Positions 1 to 7,390 of a stretch of DNA of 7,390 bases are shown one piece after another. Below the pieces are notes generated by a model. It searched no databases. It had not been told where the DNA came from and worked only from the letters and a program-made list of their open reading frames with translations. Source of the DNA: an uncultured Mucispirillum sp. (GTDB lineage Bacteria > Chrysiogenota > Deferribacteres > Deferribacterales > Mucispirillaceae); NCBI GenBank assembly GCA_947177675.1, contig CAMWVK010000063.1, positions 1 to 7,390 of the forward strand, read 5' to 3'. How positions within the stretch are numbered: position 1 is the stretch's first letter; each line of letters starts with the position of its first letter. Made by a program: the position numbers and the translations under genes.

Positions 1-62
1 GTATAAAATATAGAGCTTTTAAAAAACAGATAATGAAAAAATTTAAGTATCATCTCTATAAA

Positions 63-81
63 AAGCAGAATATAGCTGCTT
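63..81. repeat. Short inverted repeat, possible weak minus-strand terminator
   Basis: AAGCAG (63-68) and CTGCTT (76-81) form a 6-bp stem with a 7-base loop. Read on the minus strand, the stem runs into five T's and then ATAG, which resembles a weak intrinsic terminator. On the plus strand it is followed by A's and cannot act as one. The only minus-strand transcript that could reach it is read-through from mnmE, about 1 kb away across the transporter gene. It may also be chance in AT-rich DNA. Confidence 0.3.
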
Positions 82-88
82 AAAAATC

Positions 89-152
89 TGCCCTGTAATC
101 AATTTTAGGGTATAATAATACATAAACAGCAAAAAAAACGGCTTACAGGGCA
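89..152. repeat. Perfect 10-bp inverted repeat flanking a putative promoter
   Basis: TGCCCTGTAA (89-98) is exactly matched by its reverse complement TTACAGGGCA (143-152), with 44 bases between. The arm centres lie 54 bp apart, about five helical turns, so both arms would face the same side of the DNA. A TATAAT box lies between them. As DNA this fits paired operator half-sites that a repressor could loop. As RNA, if transcription starts upstream, it would form a GC-richer stem in an otherwise AT-rich leader. CCCT (91-94) could alternatively pair with AGGG (107-110), so two exclusive folds exist. I recognise no known riboswitch or regulator site. Confidence 0.5.
111..116 (+). promoter_or_regulatory. 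Candidate -10 box for the transporter gene
   Basis: TATAAT matches the sigma-70 -10 consensus exactly. A 17-bp spacer would put the -35 hexamer at 88-93, reading CTGCCC, a poor match to TTGACA. A start near position 123 would give a leader of roughly 90 bases. In this scheme the left arm of the inverted repeat overlaps the -35 region and the right arm falls at about +20 to +30, an arrangement suited to repression or to an activator-dependent promoter. A second TATAAT at 191-196 is too close to the ATG and overlaps the ribosome binding region. TATAAT boxes are common by chance in such DNA. Confidence 0.35.
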
Positions 153-210
153 AAATATGAATTAGATAGTGTAAATTGTTGATATAAAAGTATAATTTTA
201 GGATACAAAG

Positions 211-1074
211 ATGTGGATATTATATGCAGCAGCATCAGCAGTATGTGCAGGTGTTACAACAATATTTTTGAAAAAAGGTGTGCACACAACAAATACAAAT
301 ATAGCACTTGCTTTAAGAACAGTAGTTATATTTATTTTTTCCATAATCATAGTTTTAATAACAGGCTCACATAATCAAATATATAGTATTGAAAGTAAAA
401 CATTACTATTTCTAATACTTTCAGGACTTTCTACTGGTGCAGGCTGGTATTACTATTATAAAGCACTGCAGTTTGGAAATGTGAATAAAGTATCCCCATT
501 AAGTAAAGGAAGTTTAGTATTAACTATTTTATTATCTTTTATTTTTCTTCACGAAGAAATAACTGCAAATAAGATGTTTGGTGTAATAGTAATTACTATT
601 GGCACATACTTTATGATAGATTATAAAAACAAAAGTGAAGATACTGATAACAATAAATGGATTATATATGCACTGCTTTCACTTTTATTTTCAGCACTTA
701 CTCCAATTTTTGGAAAAGCAGGTATTAATAATATAGAATCAAACTTAGGCAGTGCTGTAAGAACATTTGTAGTAGTAATTGCTGCATGGCTTATAATTTT
801 TATAAAAAAAGATTTTAAAGAATTTAAAAACATAAATAAATCAGAAGTCAAGTTTATAGTTTTTTCAGGTATATCTGGCGGCAGCAGCTGGCTTTTATAC
901 TATAAAGCACTGCAAACTGGTATTACTTCCGCAGTAGCTGCAATAGATAAGCTAAGCCTGCTTGTAGCAATAATACTTTCATATTTTATATTTGATGAAA
1001 AAATGAATAAAAAAACTATACTTGGCTTAATACTTATACTTACAGGCACAATAGGACTTGCAGTTAAAATATGA
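211..1074 (+). CDS. EamA/DMT-superfamily transporter, 10 predicted membrane segments
   Basis: This 287-residue inner-membrane protein is built of two homologous EamA halves, the usual architecture and size for 10-TM drug/metabolite transporters. Hydrophobic segments lie near residues 2-20, 30-50, 63-83, 97-113, 121-136, 149-168, 178-197, 212-231, 243-261 and 268-285. A hydrophilic linker rich in Lys, Asp and Asn (about 138-148) separates the halves. The internal duplication is plain: residues 71-89 and 219-237 share an SG(L/I)S-G--W--YYKALQ-G pattern, each followed by a hydrophobic segment and an EE or DEK motif (115-116, 262-264). The ATG is supported by AGGA at 200-203 with a 7-base spacer. 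The gene stands alone and converges on mnmE. The family exports or imports amino acids, nucleobases, sugars and other metabolites; the substrate cannot be read from the sequence. Family assignment is strong, function open. Confidence 0.9.
   Translation: MWILYAAASAVCAGVTTIFLKKGVHTTNTNIALALRTVVIFIFSIIIVLITGSHNQIYSIESKTLLFLILSGLSTGAGWYYYYKALQFGNVNKVSPLSKGSLVLTILLSFIFLHEEITANKMFGVIVITIGTYFMIDYKNKSEDTDNNKWIIYALLSLLFSALTPIFGKAGINNIESNLGSAVRTFVVVIAAWLIIFIKKDFKEFKNINKSEVKFIVFSGISGGSSWLLYYKALQTGITSAVAAIDKLSLLVAIILSYFIFDEKMNKKTILGLILILTGTIGLAVKI
421..921 (+). repeat. Internal duplication of the EamA half-domain
   Basis: The span runs from the first copy of the best-conserved motif (421-477, residues 71-89) to the end of the second (865-921, residues 219-237). 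Within these copies a 14-base string, TATAAAGCACTGCA, is identical at 457-470 and 901-914 and encodes YKALQ in both halves. This reflects the ancient duplication typical of 10-TM DMT transporters rather than a mobile repeat; similarity outside the motif is clear only at protein level. Confidence 0.75.
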
Positions 1075-1118
1075 TTAGCAGTTTATATCATAAACAATAA
1101 ATTATACTTAAAAGAATA
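1075..1118. other. Gap between convergent stop codons, with a weak AT hairpin
   Basis: Only 44 bases separate the transporter's TGA from mnmE's TAA on the other strand. GTTTAT (1081-1086) and ATAAAC (1090-1095) form a perfect 6-bp stem around ATC, but the stem has one GC pair and no T-run follows on either strand. It is not a convincing intrinsic terminator. Termination may depend on Rho or on collision, or the transcripts may overlap. Confidence 0.5.
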
Positions 1119-2474
1119 TTACTTCCCTATACAGAATGAAGAAAAGACTATATCTAATATTTTTTCAGTGTAGGTATCACCTGTAATTTCTGAAAGTAAG
1201 CTGACTGCTCTTTCCAAATCAATACAGAGCATATCAATAGGATATATGCCAAGAGATAAGTTTATTTTTTCAATATTTTTTTTAATCTCTATTAATATAG
1301 TATGATGTCTTTCAGTAATTGCTGCAGCATTTGATTTTATTTCATTATCATATAAACTTATTTTTTCACGGAGAAGTTCTGCAAGTTTTTCTACATTCAA
1401 ACCAGTTTTTGCTGAAACATAAATATCTGCTTTATCATAAGATTTATCATCTGCAATATCCAGCTTGTTACCAATAATAATACGGTTAGAGTTTTTAGTA
1501 TCTTCTAATATATTATAATCTTCTTCAGTTAATGGGTTAGATACATCAAAAAGTAAAAGCACAATATCTGCAGTTTCTATTTTCTGCCTGCTTCTCTCTA
1601 TTCCTATCTGCTCTATATTTTCATCTGATAATCTGATACCTGCTGTATCTGTTAAATGTACAGGAATACCGCCAATATACAGGCTTTCTTTAATAAAATC
1701 CCTTGTTGTGCCGGGGGTATCAGAAACAATGGTTCTTTCTTCTTTTAAAAAAGCATTCATTAAAGAAGATTTACCAACATTTGGTTTTCCTGCAATAACT
1801 ATCTCTAAGCCGCGGTTAGCATTTCTATAACTTTTATATGATGAAATAAGTCGGTCTATAACTAATAAAATACTTTCGCAGTCCCGCTTTAAAACTGGCA
1901 GTTCTTCATCAACTGTATCTTCATCTGGAAAATCTATTTTTGCTTCCATTACAGCTTTCATTTTTAAAAGTATATCCTTTATACCATCAAGCTCATGTCT
2001 TAAAGAACCCTGCAGCTGATTATATGCAGAATTAACACCTTCCACAGATTTTGCAGAGATTAATTCCTGAATAGATTCTGCCTGAGTTAAATCTATTTTG
2101 CCGTTTAAAAAAGCACGCTTAGAAAATTCGCCACCCTCTGCAGATCTGATATTTAGAGAATAGATTGCAGATAGTGCAGCATTAACAAGAACAGGATTTC
2201 CATGAAAAGATATTTCTACCACATCTTCGCCAGTAAAAGAATGGGGAGCTCTAAAATAAACTGCTAAAACATCATCATGAAGATTTTCTTTTCCAACATT
2301 AAAGCGGTAAAGGCTCATATAGTTTGGCTTAATATCAGATATATTGATACTTTTGCCACCCTTTTCCATTAAAGAATAAACTTTCAATGCATTACTTCCT
2401 GAAATACGCAGTGTTATAACAGGGCTTGTTACAAGTGGCGTAATGGGGGCAGCAATAGTATCAGTATTAATCAT
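1119..2474 (-). CDS. mnmE: tRNA modification GTPase MnmE (TrmE)
   Basis: MnmE acts with MnmG in the cytoplasm to place an aminomethyl or carboxymethylaminomethyl group on C5 of the wobble uridine (U34) of certain tRNAs, using GTP, FAD and methylene-tetrahydrofolate. The 451-residue length matches E. coli MnmE (454). The N-terminal folate-binding domain spans about 1-120, with FTGEDVVEI near 80-88 and RAFLNGKIDLTQAE at 120-133. The G domain carries all switches: G1 GKPNVGKS (229-236), G2 TTRD (256-259), G3 DTAG (276-279), G4 NKLD (336-339) and G5 SAK (354-356). The helical domain ends in the family's hallmark CIGK (448-451) with the conserved cysteine. One oddity is the first loop: after TP, where E. 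coli has GRGG, this protein has VTSP (residues 15-18). The ATG shares its A with folD's stop (TAATG). Only a weak AGAG precedes it, so translational coupling to folD is likely. Confidence 0.97.
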   Translation of the reverse strand: MINTDTIAAPITPLVTSPVITLRISGSNALKVYSLMEKGGKSINISDIKPNYMSLYRFNVGKENLHDDVLAVYFRAPHSFTGEDVVEISFHGNPVLVNAALSAIYSLNIRSAEGGEFSKRAFLNGKIDLTQAESIQELISAKSVEGVNSAYNQLQGSLRHELDGIKDILLKMKAVMEAKIDFPDEDTVDEELPVLKRDCESILLVIDRLISSYKSYRNANRGLEIVIAGKPNVGKSSLMNAFLKEERTIVSDTPGTTRDFIKESLYIGGIPVHLTDTAGIRLSDENIEQIGIERSRQKIETADIVLLLFDVSNPLTEEDYNILEDTKNSNRIIIGNKLDIADDKSYDKADIYVSAKTGLNVEKLAELLREKISLYDNEIKSNAAAITERHHTILIEIKKNIEKINLSLGIYPIDMLCIDLERAVSLLSEITGDTYTEKILDIVFSSFCIGK

Positions 2475-3325
2475 TATAAATTCTCTATCATTTTAAATGC
2501 TTTTAAAGTATTCTGCATAAGTGTAGTAATAGTCATAGGACCAACACCACCGGGAACAGGCGTAATATAAGAGCATTTATCTTTTACAGTTTCAAAATCT
2601 ACATCGCCGCAGAGTTTGCCGTCTACTCTGTTTATACCCACATCTATTACAACAGCATCTTCTTTCACAAATTCTTTTGTAACAAATTTAGGTCTGCCTA
2701 TAGCTGCTACTAATATATCAGCATTTGCACATACTGACATCAAATCTTTTGTTTTAGAGTGGCATATAGTAACTGTTGCATTAGCTTTTGTAAGCATAGC
2801 AGCAATAGGCTTTCCAACAATATTACTTCTGCCAATAACTACTGCATTTTTTCCAGTTAATTCTATACCATAATCAGCCATCATATTCATTACACCAAAA
2901 GGTGTGCATGGCATAAGGCAGTCTTCGCCTATATTTAAAAGACCAACATTATAAGGATGAAAACCGTCTACATCTTTTTCTGGTCTTATCGCCCTTAAAA
3001 TAGTTTTTTCATCACAGCCTTTTGGAAGTGGCAGCTGCACCAATATTCCATGTATTTTATCATCACTATTATATTTACTTATAAGAGTAAGTATATCTTC
3101 AGTAGTAACATCAGCACTTATTCTTTCCACAACAGAATAAAAACCTGCTTCAACAGCTGCTTTTTCTTTTGAATTAACATATACACTGCTGGCAGGGTCA
3201 TCACCTGCAAGTATTACTGCAATACCAGGCATTTTGCCAGTTTTACTCTTTAATTCTGCTGTTTCTTTTTTCAGATTATCTCTAAATTTAGCAGATAACA
3301 TTTTACCATCAAGAATTACTGCCAT
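2474..3325 (-). CDS. folD: Bifunctional methylene-THF dehydrogenase / methenyl-THF cyclohydrolase FolD
   Basis: FolD catalyses NADP-dependent oxidation of 5,10-methylene-THF to 5,10-methenyl-THF and its hydrolysis to 10-formyl-THF, linking serine- and glycine-derived carbon to purine, formyl-Met-tRNA and thymidylate synthesis. The 283 residues match the usual size. Visible motifs are the catalytic YVNSKEKA (Tyr49, Lys53), GILVQLPLPKG (93-103), RPEKDVDGFHP (114-124, Asp120), CTPFG (140-144), the nucleotide-binding VVIGRSNIVGKP (162-173) and the C-terminal TPVPGGVGPMT signature (255-265). The frame extends upstream inside gyrA to an ATG at 3400, but homology starts at MAVILDGK and a strong Shine-Dalgarno lies just before 3325, so I choose the shorter form. 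The gene overlaps gyrA by 17 bases and its TAA overlaps the mnmE ATG by one base. It probably depends on transcription from upstream of gyrB; no separate promoter is evident. Confidence 0.97.
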   Translation of the reverse strand: MAVILDGKMLSAKFRDNLKKETAELKSKTGKMPGIAVILAGDDPASSVYVNSKEKAAVEAGFYSVVERISADVTTEDILTLISKYNSDDKIHGILVQLPLPKGCDEKTILRAIRPEKDVDGFHPYNVGLLNIGEDCLMPCTPFGVMNMMADYGIELTGKNAVVIGRSNIVGKPIAAMLTKANATVTICHSKTKDLMSVCANADILVAAIGRPKFVTKEFVKEDAVVIDVGINRVDGKLCGDVDFETVKDKCSYITPVPGGVGPMTITTLMQNTLKAFKMIENL

Positions 3326-5783
3326 TATCTTCCCCCTGTATTTCTTCTTCATTTTCGCTGTCATCTTTTGGAACAACAGTAAAGGAAATGATTTCATCAC
3401 CTGATGTATTCATAAGTCTTGTGCCTTGTGTATTTCTGCCAATAACTGATACTTCAGATGCTGCAATTCTTATTGTTTTACCATTTTTAGTAATAAGCAT
3501 AATATCATCTTCATCTTGATGAATCTGCCTTACACCTACTACAAGTCCAGTTTTAGAAGTAAGTTTCATAAGTTTTAAACCTTTACCGCCACGGGATTGG
3601 AGCCTGTATTCATCTTTATCAGTGCCCTTGCCATAACCTAATGATGTTACAGCTAAAAGCGGGCTGTCTTCTTCTACAACCTCTGCAGAAACAACCACAT
3701 CATCTCTTTCAAGCATTATACCGCGAACACCTGTAGCAGTTCTTCCCATAGGGCGAACATCTCCAACACTAAACTGTATAGTTTTACCGTCTCTTGTAGC
3801 AAGGAATACTTTATCATTATCTCCAGTTAACAGTGTAGTAACTATCTCATCATTATCTTTTAAGTTAAGTGCAATTATGCCGCTTCTGCCGCTTTTAAAT
3901 TCAACAGTTTTAACCCGTTTTACTATACCAAATTTTGTAGCAAAGAAAATAGATTTTGTTTCATCTTTTTCAGGCAGTGTTAAAAATGATGCTATTTTTT
4001 CATTTTCATCCAAGGTTAAAAGGTTAGAAATATGTCTGCCTTTAGATTCTCTAGACTGCTCTGGTATCTGATACACTTTCAAGAAATGCACTTTGCCTTT
4101 AGTAGTAAATATAAAAAGGTGGCTTTTATTTGTTGTATAAATTATTTCTTCAAGAAAATCTTCGCTTTTATTTGCAGCACCTATTTTACCTTTACCGCCT
4201 CTTTTCTGTGCTGTAAAGTTATTAAGAAGTGTTCTTTTAATATAGCCGTTATGAGTTATTGTAACAACCATTTCATCATTTGGGATTAAATCTTCATAGT
4301 CAATATCATCAGTACTGTCAGCAATTTCAGTTTTCCTTTCATCACCATATCTTGTTTTAATATCAACTATTTCTTCTCTGATAACACTCATAAGTTTTGA
4401 TTTAGAATTAAGTATAGAGTTATAGTATTCTATATCTTTTTTAAGCTGTTCGTATTCTTCATTTAATTTATCAATTTCAAGTCCTGTAATTTTAGCAAGA
4501 CGCATATCAAGTATTGCCTGAGACTGCACTTCTGATAAATCAAATCTGTCTATTAATGCTTTTTTAGCAGCAGGAGTATCTTTTGATTCTTTAATTATCT
4601 TAACTACTTCATCAATATTTTGAACAGCTATTCTTAAACCTTCAACTATATGCATTCTTTCTTCTGCTTTCATAAGTTTATAGCGTGTTCTTCTAGTAAC
4701 AACTTCTATTCTGTGGTTCAAAAATTCTGTTAAAATATTTTCTAAAGTTAAAAGCTGCGGTCTGCCTCCAACAAGTGCAACCATATTAAAACCAAAAGAA
4801 GATTCTAATGCAGTAAATTTATAAAGCCTGTTTAATATAACTTCTGCTGATTCGCCTTTTTTAACATCTATTAATATTTTAATACCTTTCATACTTGATA
4901 CATCTCTAATATCAGTAATACCGGGTATTTTTTTCTCATTTACAAGTTCAGCAATTTTTTCTACAAGCACAGATTTATTTACCTGATAAGGTATTTCTGT
5001 AATAACAATCTGCTCTTTGCCGCCTTTAACTTCAACTACTTCAGCTTTTGCTCTAATCCTTATGCTTGCTCTGCCTGTTTTATAAGCATTTATAATATCA
5101 CCTTTTCCCATAATAATACCACTTGTAGGAAAATCAGGACCTTTTATAATATTAAATAAACCTTCTTCTGTATAGTTTTCTTCGTCTATCATATAAAGAA
5201 GTCCGTCCATAACTTCTGTTAAGTTATGTGGTGGAATATTTGTTGCCATACCAACAGCAATACCAGAAATACCATTTATTAAAAGGTTAGGTATTTTAGT
5301 AGGGAAAACTGTAGGCTCAGTCATAGAGCCGTCATAGTTTGGCATAAAATCTACTGTATTACAGTCAATATCTGCCATAAGCTCATCACTTATGCGAGCC
5401 ATTCTAGCTTCAGTATAACGGGATGCAGCAGCACTATCACCATCTATTGAGCCAAAGTTACCCTGACCAATAACAAGTGGATAACGCATTGAGAAATCTT
5501 GAGCAAGACGAACAAGTGCATCATAAATAGCACTGTCACCATGGGGATGAAGTTTACCCATAGTATCACCAACAATACGGGCAGATTTTTTATTAGGCTT
5601 ATTATACTGCACACCCATTTCATTCATTGTAAAAAGAACACGCCTGTGAACTGGTTTTAAGCCATCCCTTACATCTGGCAGTGCCCTTCCTGCAATAACA
5701 CTCATTGCATAGTCTAAGTAGCTGTTTTTAAGAGTATCTTCTATTGATACATCTTGAATATTTTTATCTAACATATCACTCAT
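3309..5783 (-). CDS. gyrA: DNA gyrase subunit A
   Basis: GyrA is the DNA-breaking and DNA-wrapping subunit of the A2B2 gyrase that introduces negative supercoils. The protein has 824 residues (E. coli 875). The N-terminal breakage-reunion domain includes KKSARIVGD (65-73), [10 protein letters not shown] (79-88) and the catalytic RYTE with Tyr123 (E. coli Tyr122). The quinolone-determining positions are Ser84 and Asp88, as in susceptible E. coli (Ser83, Asp87). Residue 105 is Ile where most relatives I recall have Asp (LVDGQGNFGS). The C-terminal beta-pinwheel starts near 500 and carries a GyrA box, QKRGGKG (526-532), which distinguishes it from ParC, plus a related QSRGGKG (729-735). An acidic tail (807-819) ends the protein. 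GGTGA (5790-5794) lies 6 bases before the ATG. gyrB ends 15 bases upstream, and the last 17 bases overlap folD. Confidence 0.98.
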   Translation of the reverse strand: MSDMLDKNIQDVSIEDTLKNSYLDYAMSVIAGRALPDVRDGLKPVHRRVLFTMNEMGVQYNKPNKKSARIVGDTMGKLHPHGDSAIYDALVRLAQDFSMRYPLVIGQGNFGSIDGDSAAASRYTEARMARISDELMADIDCNTVDFMPNYDGSMTEPTVFPTKIPNLLINGISGIAVGMATNIPPHNLTEVMDGLLYMIDEENYTEEGLFNIIKGPDFPTSGIIMGKGDIINAYKTGRASIRIRAKAEVVEVKGGKEQIVITEIPYQVNKSVLVEKIAELVNEKKIPGITDIRDVSSMKGIKILIDVKKGESAEVILNRLYKFTALESSFGFNMVALVGGRPQLLTLENILTEFLNHRIEVVTRRTRYKLMKAEERMHIVEGLRIAVQNIDEVVKIIKESKDTPAAKKALIDRFDLSEVQSQAILDMRLAKITGLEIDKLNEEYEQLKKDIEYYNSILNSKSKLMSVIREEIVDIKTRYGDERKTEIADSTDDIDYEDLIPNDEMVVTITHNGYIKRTLLNNFTAQKRGGKGKIGAANKSEDFLEEIIYTTNKSHLFIFTTKGKVHFLKVYQIPEQSRESKGRHISNLLTLDENEKIASFLTLPEKDETKSIFFATKFGIVKRVKTVEFKSGRSGIIALNLKDNDEIVTTLLTGDNDKVFLATRDGKTIQFSVGDVRPMGRTATGVRGIMLERDDVVVSAEVVEEDSPLLAVTSLGYGKGTDKDEYRLQSRGGKGLKLMKLTSKTGLVVGVRQIHQDEDDIMLITKNGKTIRIAASEVSVIGRNTQGTRLMNTSGDEIISFTVVPKDDSENEEEIQGEDNGSNS
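3331..3337 (-). promoter_or_regulatory. folD Shine-Dalgarno, inside the gyrA 3' end
   Basis: On the minus strand AGGGGGA stands five bases before the ATG at 3325. It decides the folD start against the upstream in-frame ATGs at 3400, 3397, 3364 and 3352, which would add up to 25 residues with no family similarity. The same bases encode part of the GyrA tail (QGE), so the gyrA C-terminal codons also carry the folD initiation signal. Confidence 0.8.
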
Positions 5784-5798
5784 TTATTTTCACCATTC

Positions 5799-7390
<1,592 letters not shown>

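Larger units (their letters stand above)
1..210. other. Non-coding leader upstream of the EamA transporter gene
   Basis: This very AT-rich stretch contains no recognisable complete gene. It holds a small inverted repeat (63-81), a perfect 10-bp inverted repeat (89-98 and 143-152), a TATAAT box (111-116), a two-codon start-stop ORF (157-165) and the transporter's Shine-Dalgarno AGGA (200-203). A 9-bp direct repeat, AATTTTAGG, occurs at 101-109 and 194-202; the second copy includes part of the Shine-Dalgarno. One plus-strand frame is open from the left edge to a TAA at 81-83 (26 codons, rich in Lys and Tyr). It could be the tail of a gene outside the window but is too short to call. Confidence 0.7.

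Noticed and set aside
3..83. Possible C-terminal end of an upstream plus-strand gene
   Set aside because: One frame is open for 26 codons to TAA at 81-83, but such a run is common by chance, nothing in it is recognisable, and its start lies outside the window.
191..196. Second TATAAT as a promoter for the transporter
   Set aside because: It lies 14 bases before the ATG and next to the Shine-Dalgarno; a start from it would remove or truncate the ribosome binding site, and no -35 is present at the right distance.
621..851. Minus-strand ORF of 76 codons
   Set aside because: It lies inside the transporter gene on the opposite strand, and its composition is what the antisense of a membrane-protein gene gives; no domain or ribosome site supports it.
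2616..2873. Plus-strand ORF of 85 codons, Thr/Ile/Ala-rich
   Set aside because: Antisense shadow of folD with no family resemblance.
3326..3400. N-terminal extension of FolD starting at the ATG at 3400
   Set aside because: The extra 25 residues lie fully inside gyrA in another frame and resemble no FolD N terminus. A strong Shine-Dalgarno directly precedes the ATG at 3325, where FolD homology begins.
3877..4289. Two overlapping plus-strand ORFs of 64 and 85 codons
   Set aside because: Antisense shadows of the gyrA C-terminal domain; the Phe/Ser/Cys-rich products look like out-of-frame translation.
5409..5560. Quinolone-resistance mutation in gyrA
   Set aside because: The main resistance positions are Ser84 and Asp88, the usual susceptible residues; only the unusual Ile105 differs and it is listed separately.

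Overview
This window is mainly a minus-strand run of housekeeping genes read right to left: gyrB (5' part beyond the right edge), gyrA, folD and mnmE. At the left end a plus-strand EamA/DMT-family transporter gene converges on them. The DNA is AT-rich by eye, and codons favour A/T at third positions in all five genes, so nothing looks recently acquired. I see no RNA genes, CRISPR arrays, insertion sequences, phage genes or broken genes.

Organism: a low-GC bacterium. GyrB carries the long insertion after the TOPRIM motifs known from E. coli-type GyrB and absent from B. subtilis-type GyrB, which argues against a Firmicute despite the AT richness. Low GC plus the long GyrB would fit a host-associated Deferribacterota (Mucispirillum-like) or similar lineage. 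That is a guess from memory, not a sequence match.

Layout: 1-210 is a non-coding leader with a perfect 10-bp inverted repeat (89-98 and 143-152) around a TATAAT box, and a two-codon start-stop ORF at 157-165. The transporter gene is at 211-1074. A 44-bp gap without an obvious terminator separates the convergent stops. mnmE (1119-2474) and folD (2474-3325) join through a one-base TAATG overlap. folD overlaps the end of gyrA (3309-5783) by 17 bases, and its Shine-Dalgarno lies inside gyrA. gyrB ends 15 bases before gyrA and stays open to the right edge.

How the genes work together: gyrB and gyrA encode the two subunits of DNA gyrase. FolD interconverts 5,10-methylene- and 10-formyl-tetrahydrofolate. 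MnmE, with MnmG (not in this window), uses methylene-tetrahydrofolate to modify the wobble uridine of certain tRNAs, so the tightly joined folD-mnmE pair makes biochemical sense. The spacing suggests a single transcription unit starting upstream of gyrB. The transporter is a separate unit of unknown substrate. I found no convincing new biological system. The points most worth checking are the inverted repeat before the transporter, the folD-mnmE coupling, and the altered N-terminal loop of MnmE.
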